Below, piece by piece: positions 58,834 to 64,000 of a DNA stretch of 64,000 nucleotides. Numbering within the stretch: the first letter of the stretch is position 1; every line of letters begins with the position of its first letter. This DNA is from Streptomyces coacervatus. Its GTDB lineage: Bacteria; Actinomycetota; Actinomycetes; Streptomycetales; Streptomycetaceae. The notes under the pieces were generated by a model. It worked only from the letters and a program-made list of their open reading frames with translations, was not told the DNA's origin and made no database searches. The DNA lies in the NCBI RefSeq assembly GCF_029223485.1, contig NZ_JARHTP010000020.1, positions 186,001-250,000 on the forward strand, read 5' to 3'. The translations under genes and the position numbers were made by a program.

Positions 58834-60500
58834 CGCGAACCCCCGTCCGAGGAACGGTTGTTGTGGCCGTCGATCAGCCGGGAGACGACCGAGGGCAGCA
58901 GGACCAGCCCGAGGACCAGGAACGCGGCGAGCACCATCAGCGTCTGTGTGCTCGTCCAGCCGCTGCGCCCGGCGATCGCGACCGGCTGGGCGAGGGCGAC
59001 GGTGCCGCCCGCGGTCGTGGAGCCGTTGCTGCTGCCGTCCGGGGAGAGGGTCTGCCCGGTGTCGGGGTCGACGGACGGCTGGGCGCTGCCTCCGGTTCCG
59101 CCGCCCGCGGCCGTACCGCCTCCGGTGTTCCCGCCGCTCGCCGCACCGCCGGAGGACCCGCCCGCCGAGGAACCGCCCGAACTCCCGCCGCCGCTCCCGG
59201 ACTTGGCGCCACCGCTGCCTGTCGTGCAGGGCGCGGCGCCCTGCTTGTCGCAGGCCGCCGGGTAAGGAGCCGTCTCGGCCAGCTTGTTGCGCCCGCTGGC
59301 GGTGAAGGTCGGGTTGTTGCAGTTCTTGATGTTGATGTTCTGGGCCTGCACGCCCGGGATCCGGCGGATCTGGTCGAAGCCCGCCTTCACCAGGTTGATC
59401 GGCAGCGGCGAGTAGCCGAGCTCGGGCGCCTGCTGCTGGCCCTGGCACATGAAGTAGTAGGAGAACGCGCCGAGCGTCTTGCCCTTGGCCTTGGTGAAGG
59501 TGCCCTGCACCTTGAGCGGCAGGATCATGTACGAGTAGCTGGACAGCGGGTAGTTGCGGCGGTCGCTGTCGTTGTAGACGCCGTCGAGCTGCTGGGTGAG
59601 GTAGTCCGGGGAGCTCTTGTTGGTGTTGATCTTCGCCTTGAGCAGCGAGACGGCGACGTTCTGCGGGGTCGGCTCGGTGTAGTAGCCGGCGTGGTTGAGG
59701 ACCTTGGCGACCGGGAAGTGCGCATTGAGGGCGTAGGAGTAGTTGACGTAGCCGATCGCGCCCTCGCCGTAGTTCTGGGCGACGTAGCCCGCCACGCCCA
59801 GGTCGCCGGACTGGGCGATCATGCCGGAGACGGGCGGGTAGTACGAGGTCTGCCCGCACGCCCCCGAGCGGTGGACCCGCGCGCAGTACGCCTGCCACAG
59901 CGCCTTGTGCTGGTTGGCCATCCACATCGTGAACTGGGCGGTGGAGCCGGAGCCGTCGGAGCGGACGACGGGCACGATGGTGCGGTGGGGGAGCTGGAGG
60001 CCGGGGTTGTCGGCCTTGATGACCGGGTCGTCCCAGGTCTTCACGACCCCCGTGAAGATCTTGGTGACGACGTCCCCGGACAGCCGCAGGTTGGTGACCC
60101 GCTTCCCGTTGACGGTCAGGTGGTACATGAAGACGGTGCCGCCCGCCACGATCGGCATGTAGGCGTACGACCCCGCCCCCGGCCGCTCGGCGGCGCTGCC
60201 GTCGGTCGGGTGGGTCTGGAACGGGATGTCCGACACCGCGAAGTCGACGGTGCCGCTGAGGAATTGACGGCGGCCGTCGGAGGAGCCCATGCCGGCGTAG
60301 GAGATGCGCATGCCGTACTGGTTGACGGCCCGGCGCCACTCGTCGACGGCGTTCTCGGCCCAGGTGGAGCCGGCGCCGGCGACGGGGGTGTAGCTGTCGG
60401 CGGCGGCTGGAGTGACCTGCACTCCGCTGAGCAGGGCGATCAGCGCGCCGAGGATCCCGAGCGCCCGCAGCAGAGGCGGACGTATGAGGTGGCTGGACAT
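58830..60500 (-). CDS. PstS-like substrate-binding protein with C-terminal membrane anchor
   Basis: 556 residues. Sec signal (LLRALGILGALIALLSGVQVTPAAA) without lipobox, unlike usual lipoprotein PstS. PstS motifs: VAGAGSTWAENAVDEWRRA, VDFAVSDIPFQT, VVRSDGSGSTAQFTMWM (phosphate-loop type SGST), YPLSSYSYMILP and LGYSPLPINLVKAG. Then a Gly/Ser-rich linker (~430-500), a TM helix (TLMVLAAFLVLGLVLLPSVV) and a short basic tail. So the binding domain is tethered by its C-terminus. Start overlaps the pstA stop (TGATG). Confidence 0.88.
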   Translation of the reverse strand: MSSHLIRPPLLRALGILGALIALLSGVQVTPAAADSYTPVAGAGSTWAENAVDEWRRAVNQYGMRISYAGMGSSDGRRQFLSGTVDFAVSDIPFQTHPTDGSAAERPGAGSYAYMPIVAGGTVFMYHLTVNGKRVTNLRLSGDVVTKIFTGVVKTWDDPVIKADNPGLQLPHRTIVPVVRSDGSGSTAQFTMWMANQHKALWQAYCARVHRSGACGQTSYYPPVSGMIAQSGDLGVAGYVAQNYGEGAIGYVNYSYALNAHFPVAKVLNHAGYYTEPTPQNVAVSLLKAKINTNKSSPDYLTQQLDGVYNDSDRRNYPLSSYSYMILPLKVQGTFTKAKGKTLGAFSYYFMCQGQQQAPELGYSPLPINLVKAGFDQIRRIPGVQAQNINIKNCNNPTFTASGRNKLAETAPYPAACDKQGAAPCTTGSGGAKSGSGGGSSGGSSAGGSSGGAASGGNTGGGTAAGGGTGGSAQPSVDPDTGQTLSPDGSSNGSTTAGGTVALAQPVAIAGRSGWTSTQTLMVLAAFLVLGLVLLPSVVSRLIDGHNNRSSDGGSR

Positions 60501-61720
60501 CAGTCGTTCTCTCCGGTGACGGGTTCAGGGGCGAGCAGCGACAGCGTGGGGGCGTGCAGTTCCTCGAAGCGGGCCGCGTCCCGGCGCGAGGCGCGCGCCG
60601 TGCGCCGGGCCTGGCGGCGGGTCTGGTGGCCCGGGCCGCGGCCGCCGATGACGCGGGCGATGGCGAACAGCACCAGGACCAGGGCCATCAGCACCGCCGC
60701 CGCACCGAAGCCGCGCGCGATCATCGTCGGCTCCGGCGACTTGACGAAGTTGAAGACGGCGAGCGGCAGCGACACCATCGGGCCGTTCGTGGGGTCGGCG
60801 TTGAGCGCGGCCGTGAACCCGGCGGTGAGCAGCACGGGCGAGGTCTCGCCGATGCCGCGCGCGGTGCCGAGGATGACGGCGGTGGCCAGCCCGGAGCGGG
60901 CGGTGGGCAGGACCACGTGCCAGACGGTCCGCCAGCGCGGAGCGCCCAGCGCCTCCGCCGCCTCGGTCAGGTTGCCCGGGACCAGCCGCAGCACCACGTC
61001 CGCCGCCCGGATGACGATCGGCAGCATCATCACGCTGATCGCGAACCCGGCCGCAAGACCCGACTTCTGCATGCCGAGCCCGAGGATCCAGGTCGCGTAC
61101 ACCATCAGACCGGCGACGATCGACGGCAGCGCGGTCATCGCCTCGACGATCGTCCGCACGAACCGCGAGAACCGGCCGGGGATCTGGTTCAGATAGACCG
61201 CGCAGGCCAGCCCCAGCGGGACCGTGATCGCCAGCGCGATCGCGATCATGATCAGCGTGCCGAGCATCGCGTGCGCGATCCCGCCGTGGGTCAGCGGGTC
61301 CAGCGGGCCCGCCGCCTGCATGTCCTGGGTGAAGAAGTTGCCGTGCGGCAGCGCCTCCCGCCCGCGCCAGGCCGTGAAGCCGACGACCAGGGCGAGCGCG
61401 GAGAACAGCAGCCCGGCCGCCGTCCACAGCACGACCGTCATCACCCGGTCCCGTACGGCCTGACCGTCCTCCTCCAGACCGGTCAGCACGGCGTAGACCG
61501 CGAGGAAGGCGACGTACGCCGTGACCCAGAAGCCCAACACACCCGAGAACGGCGCCAGTTCACCGAACAGCAGCACCGCCGTGCACAGCCCGGAGGCCGC
61601 CGCCCCGAAGAGCGACAGCACACCGGAGCGGGTGGGACCACCGATGCGGCGCGGCTGGTCGGGGAGTTCGGCGGGAGCGGCCACTTCTGGAGCGGCCGTG
61701 ATCTCTTCTACGACGGTCAT
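60500..61720 (-). CDS. pstA: Phosphate-type ABC transporter permease
   Basis: 406 residues. Six or more TM helices; the permease coupling region is EALGAPRWRTVWHVVLPTARSGLATAVILGTARGIGETSPVLLT. PstA-like, with an N-terminal extension carrying two additional helices (GVLSLFGAAASGLCTAVLLFG). C-terminal tail is basic (RGPGHQTRRQARRTARASRR). Starts 1 nt after the pstC stop. Confidence 0.92.
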   Translation of the reverse strand: MTVVEEITAAPEVAAPAELPDQPRRIGGPTRSGVLSLFGAAASGLCTAVLLFGELAPFSGVLGFWVTAYVAFLAVYAVLTGLEEDGQAVRDRVMTVVLWTAAGLLFSALALVVGFTAWRGREALPHGNFFTQDMQAAGPLDPLTHGGIAHAMLGTLIMIAIALAITVPLGLACAVYLNQIPGRFSRFVRTIVEAMTALPSIVAGLMVYATWILGLGMQKSGLAAGFAISVMMLPIVIRAADVVLRLVPGNLTEAAEALGAPRWRTVWHVVLPTARSGLATAVILGTARGIGETSPVLLTAGFTAALNADPTNGPMVSLPLAVFNFVKSPEPTMIARGFGAAAVLMALVLVLFAIARVIGGRGPGHQTRRQARRTARASRRDAARFEELHAPTLSLLAPEPVTGEND

Positions 61721-61721
61721 C

Positions 61722-62747
61722 TCATCCCTCGCTCTGTGCGCCGGACCGGGAGCGAGCCACGACGGAGGAGGCGGTGAAGTTGACCGCCAGGGTGAGCAGG
61801 AACAGCGCCAGGCCCGCCGCCATCAGCGCCGACATACCGAAGTCGGAGGCGTCGCCGTAGTGCAGGGCGATGAGCGAGGAGACCGAGTTCGAGCCGGTCT
61901 GCAGGATGTGCGGCTGGATGACGAAGACCGGCGAGATGATCAGGTAGACGGCGATGGTCTCGCCCATCGCCCGCCCGAGCCCGAGCATCGTGCCGCCGAT
62001 GATGCCGCCCGTGCCGTACGGCAGGACGACCGCGCGGATCATCCCCCAGCGGGTGGCGCCCAGCGCGTATGCGCCCTCGCGCTCGCCGGCCGGCGCCTGC
62101 GCGAACACCTCGCGCATCACCGAGCACTGGATCGGCGCGACCATCAGCGCGACGACGAGTCCGGCGACGAAGGTGGACGCCGTGTACACGCTGTCGGAGG
62201 CCAGCGGCTGGCCCGGCTGGGTGCCGTCCACCTTGAACAGCGGGATCCAGCCGAACCAGTCCGACAGCCACCGCGACAGCCCGATGACGTGCTGCTGGAG
62301 GAAGAACAGCCCCCACAGCCCGTACACCACCGACGGGACGGCGGCCATCAGGTCGACCATCGTGACGAGGGTGCGGCGCAGCCCGCGCGGCGCCACGTCG
62401 GAGATGAACAGTGCGGTCCCGACGGCCAGCGGCACCGAGATCGTCACCGCGACGGCGGCGACCAGCAGGGTGCCGGTGAGCACGGCCGCGATGCCGAAGT
62501 TGTGGACGTCCGGCTGCCACTCGGCGGTGGTGAGGAAGGCGAAGCCCCGGGCGCGCAGCGCCTGACCCGCCCTCAGCAGAAGGAACAGTCCGACGGCCGC
62601 CATGATGCCGAGGACGACGACCCCGGTGGCCGTCAACTGGTACCGGAAGACCCGGTCCCCGAACCCGCGGGCCGTCTGCGGCCGGCGGGGCACGGGTCGG
62701 GGTCTGTCGGACTCCGGTCTGCCGGAGTCCGCCTGAACGGACAGCAC
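61722..62747 (-). CDS. pstC: Phosphate-type ABC transporter permease
   Basis: 341 residues, first gene of the operon. Six TM helices; coupling loop EGAYALGATRWGMIRAVVLPYGTGGIIGGTMLGLGRAMGET. VPSVVYGLWGLFFLQQHVIG is typical of PstC. GTG 62747 has GGGGGGCGCAC upstream. The upstream region has a direct repeat (62847-62871) but no clear PHO box. Confidence 0.92.
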   Translation of the reverse strand: MLSVQADSGRPESDRPRPVPRRPQTARGFGDRVFRYQLTATGVVVLGIMAAVGLFLLLRAGQALRARGFAFLTTAEWQPDVHNFGIAAVLTGTLLVAAVAVTISVPLAVGTALFISDVAPRGLRRTLVTMVDLMAAVPSVVYGLWGLFFLQQHVIGLSRWLSDWFGWIPLFKVDGTQPGQPLASDSVYTASTFVAGLVVALMVAPIQCSVMREVFAQAPAGEREGAYALGATRWGMIRAVVLPYGTGGIIGGTMLGLGRAMGETIAVYLIISPVFVIQPHILQTGSNSVSSLIALHYGDASDFGMSALMAAGLALFLLTLAVNFTASSVVARSRSGAQSEG

Positions 62748-62846
62748 GTGCGCCCCCCAAAGGAAACGATTCGCCCCCGACGGCCCCCCTCCGGTGCCGC
62801 GCGGGGAGAGTCAATGGCCGGATCCTGTCGGTGCGAGGCTTGAGAT

Positions 62847-62875
62847 ATGACTGATGCATGAATGACTCATGTCAT
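62847..62875. promoter_or_regulatory. Direct repeat ATGACTNATG upstream of pstC, with internal dyad
   Basis: ATGACTGATG (62847-62856) and ATGACTCATG (62862-62871) are 15 bp apart; ATGAC-TCAT-GTCAT (62862-62875) is also an inverted repeat. It lies 100 nt before the pstC start and 115 nt before the divergent DUF5519-like gene. Possible operator. Confidence 0.5.
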
Positions 62876-62989
62876 TTCAGTGGGACAGCTGTGTAGAACG
62901 CCCGTTCGCATGTATCCCGCTACATCTCCCGCGAGTTACGGATCCCTCAATCTCTGGTGTCCGCGCGGTGAGCACCGCACTATGGGCAC

Positions 62990-63394
62990 ATGACACCGGC
63001 CCAGAGAGCCATGAACCAGCTGGCCGCCTGGCCCGACCTCACTCCGTGCGAGGCCGGCTGCGGCACGGGCCGGGCGCTGCGTTCCGCCCGTGACGAGATA
63101 GTGCACTTCCACTCCGAACGGGACGTGGACCTCCATCTCACCGCCCGCGCGATCCAGCGCCTGCACTACGACTTCGCGGAGTCGACCGCCATCCGCCTGG
63201 TGCCGGGCTCGCGCTGGGTCACCGTCCATCTCGACTGCGACGCCGATGTCGACCTGCTGCTCAGCCTGGTCAGCGTGGCCCTCAAGGCCCACGCCCACCA
63301 GGGCGGGCCGCCGCACGCCGATCGCCTGCCGGCGGCCGTGTGCAACTTCCACCGGGTGACGGTGCTGCCGCGGGACGAGCACGGCGAGGGTTGA
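62990..63394 (+). CDS. DUF5519-like (luciferase-family) small protein
   Basis: 134 residues, soluble. EAGCGTGRALRSARDEIVHFHSERDVDLHLTARAIQRLH and GSRWVTVHLDCDADVDLLLSLVSVALKAH match the small alpha/beta proteins annotated as luciferase-like/DUF5519. No catalytic residues can be assigned. Divergent from the pst-like operon; whether it is functionally linked is unknown. Confidence 0.75.
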   Translation: MTPAQRAMNQLAAWPDLTPCEAGCGTGRALRSARDEIVHFHSERDVDLHLTARAIQRLHYDFAESTAIRLVPGSRWVTVHLDCDADVDLLLSLVSVALKAHAHQGGPPHADRLPAAVCNFHRVTVLPRDEHGEG

Positions 63395-63581
63395 TCCGCT
63401 CGTTCACGGAACCTCCGCACGCACCATATTCACTCCTCAACTGTCACAGGCATGACATACGCTGCTGACAGCAGCCGCGCCCCGTACGGCACCGCGATCG
63501 AGCGGTCGTGTCCGGGTGACGCGCGGCGCTTTCGGACACACCCGGTCACAGGCCGGGTTTTCTCGTGGGGGTATCAGTACT
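63395..63581 (+). promoter_or_regulatory. Structured 5' region of the secreted propeller gene
   Basis: 187 nt without a gene. Contains a GCTGCT-GAC-AGCAGC hairpin near 63462 and a CCCGG-N7-CCGGG hairpin followed by TTTT near 63541-63561, 20 nt before the GTG start. The latter resembles a small intrinsic terminator. I could not assign it to a known riboswitch class. Confidence 0.35.
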
Positions 63582-64000
63582 GTGCGCAGGCGCAGCATCT
63601 CGACCGCGACGGCACTCGCGGTCCTCTTCGGCTCGGCGGCGCTCGCCGTCGGCGCGGCGGGACCGGCCTCGGCCGACTCCGCCAGGATCCTGCCGGTGAA
63701 GTCGGTCGGCGACATGGTCGTGGACGGCGTCCACCAGCTGGTCTACGTCTCCGATCCGACCAGCGGCAACATCGTCGTCACCGACTACTCGGGCACCGTC
63801 AGGACGACCCTCGCCAACGAGCCCGGGGTGACCGGCCTGGCGCTGTCGGCGGACTCCAACTGGCTGTACGCGGCGGTCAAGAACGACGACCGGATCGTCG
63901 CGATCGACACGCAGACGGCCACGCCGACCACGAGCTACCCGCTGGGCAACGACGTCGCTCCGAGCGACCTGGAGGTCGTGGACGGCCGGATCTGGTTCTC
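63582..64000 (+). CDS. Secreted YVTN/YncE-type beta-propeller protein, N-terminal part (3' end outside window)
   Basis: 139 residues visible. Signal peptide (RRRSISTATALAVLFGSAAL...ASA|DSA) followed by propeller blades: MVVDGVHQLVYVSDPTSGNIVV, GLALSADSNWLYAAVKNDDR and VAIDTQTATPTTSYPLG. Many Streptomyces homologues are long surface proteins with Ig-like repeats after the propeller. GTG 63582 has GGGGGT ~11 nt upstream. Confidence 0.85.
   Translation, partial: MRRRSISTATALAVLFGSAALAVGAAGPASADSARILPVKSVGDMVVDGVHQLVYVSDPTSGNIVVTDYSGTVRTTLANEPGVTGLALSADSNWLYAAVKNDDRIVAIDTQTATPTTSYPLGNDVAPSDLEVVDGRIWF

Noticed and set aside
62748..62989. PHO box before the pst-like operon
   Set aside because: I looked for GTTCACC-type repeats 11 bp apart on both strands and found none convincing; only the ATGACTNATG repeat is present.
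63395..63581. c-di-AMP (ydaO) riboswitch
   Set aside because: The leader is long enough and precedes a secreted protein, but I could not align the conserved ydaO core motifs.
1..64000. tRNA, rRNA genes, CRISPR arrays, insertion sequences, prophage genes
   Set aside because: No T-loop/anticodon patterns, rRNA-like stretches, regularly spaced repeats or transposase/integrase motifs were seen; the tRNA-related content is synthetases only.

Overview
The window is high-GC actinobacterial DNA and almost certainly a Streptomyces chromosome. Coding frames carry G/C at nearly every third position. Snapalysin with its divergent LysR regulator, DUF6479, ANTAR and SpoIIE-type regulators, leaderless starts, Tat and Sec secreted enzymes and typical Streptomyces dispersed repeats all agree. 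A perfect parS palindrome upstream of aspS suggests the core region not far from oriC.

Layout. 1-6.2 kb: 3' end of an NHL-repeat protein, a secreted Ig-like repeat protein, an M18 aminopeptidase and an acyl-CoA dehydrogenase. 6.3-12 kb: SseB-like protein, pirin, a membrane protein, an AI-2E-type permease and a PAS-GAF-SpoIIE-HATPase phosphatase. 12.1-20.4 kb: parS, aspS, two intradiol dioxygenases with a small protein between them, a pectate lyase, a hypothetical and metG. 20.5-33.5 kb: a VWA protein, the snpR/snpA pair, an endo/exonuclease/phosphatase protein, a hydrolase/MocR divergent pair, two membrane proteins, a WXG100-type secretion operon, a hypothetical and an M20 peptidase. 33.5-40.6 kb: an accessory island with a ribosome-inactivating protein, a Nep1-like necrosis protein, a truncated secreted ORF, a large XRE-nSTAND-WD40 protein and a small beta-rich secreted protein; several of these share one upstream DNA element. 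40.6-42.2 kb: a 52-residue secreted peptide divergent from an XRE-TPR regulator that carries the only in-frame TTA codon I found. 42.3-51.8 kb: a metal-permease pair, GAF-ANTAR regulator, L7/L12-like membrane protein, lipoprotein, ArsR-M23 operon, a short threonyl-tRNA synthetase preceded by a textbook ribosome-mediated attenuator, nucleoside hydrolase, DUF4142 and DUF6445 proteins. 51.8-64 kb: DUF6479 protein, then a seven-gene pst-like operon (pstC, pstA, three different periplasmic-binding proteins, a sortase fold lacking its catalytic His and Cys, pstB), a DUF5519-like protein and the start of a secreted beta-propeller.

The observations most worth a second look are: (1) the thrS leader peptide with three consecutive Thr codons and mutually exclusive hairpins; (2) the secreted peptide plus XRE-TPR pair, which has the organisation of an RRNPP-type peptide signalling system; (3) the shared cis element in front of eukaryote-directed toxin genes; (4) the pst-like operon with membrane-anchored binding proteins and a pseudo-sortase. 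Families were assigned by reading motifs by eye; no database search was run.
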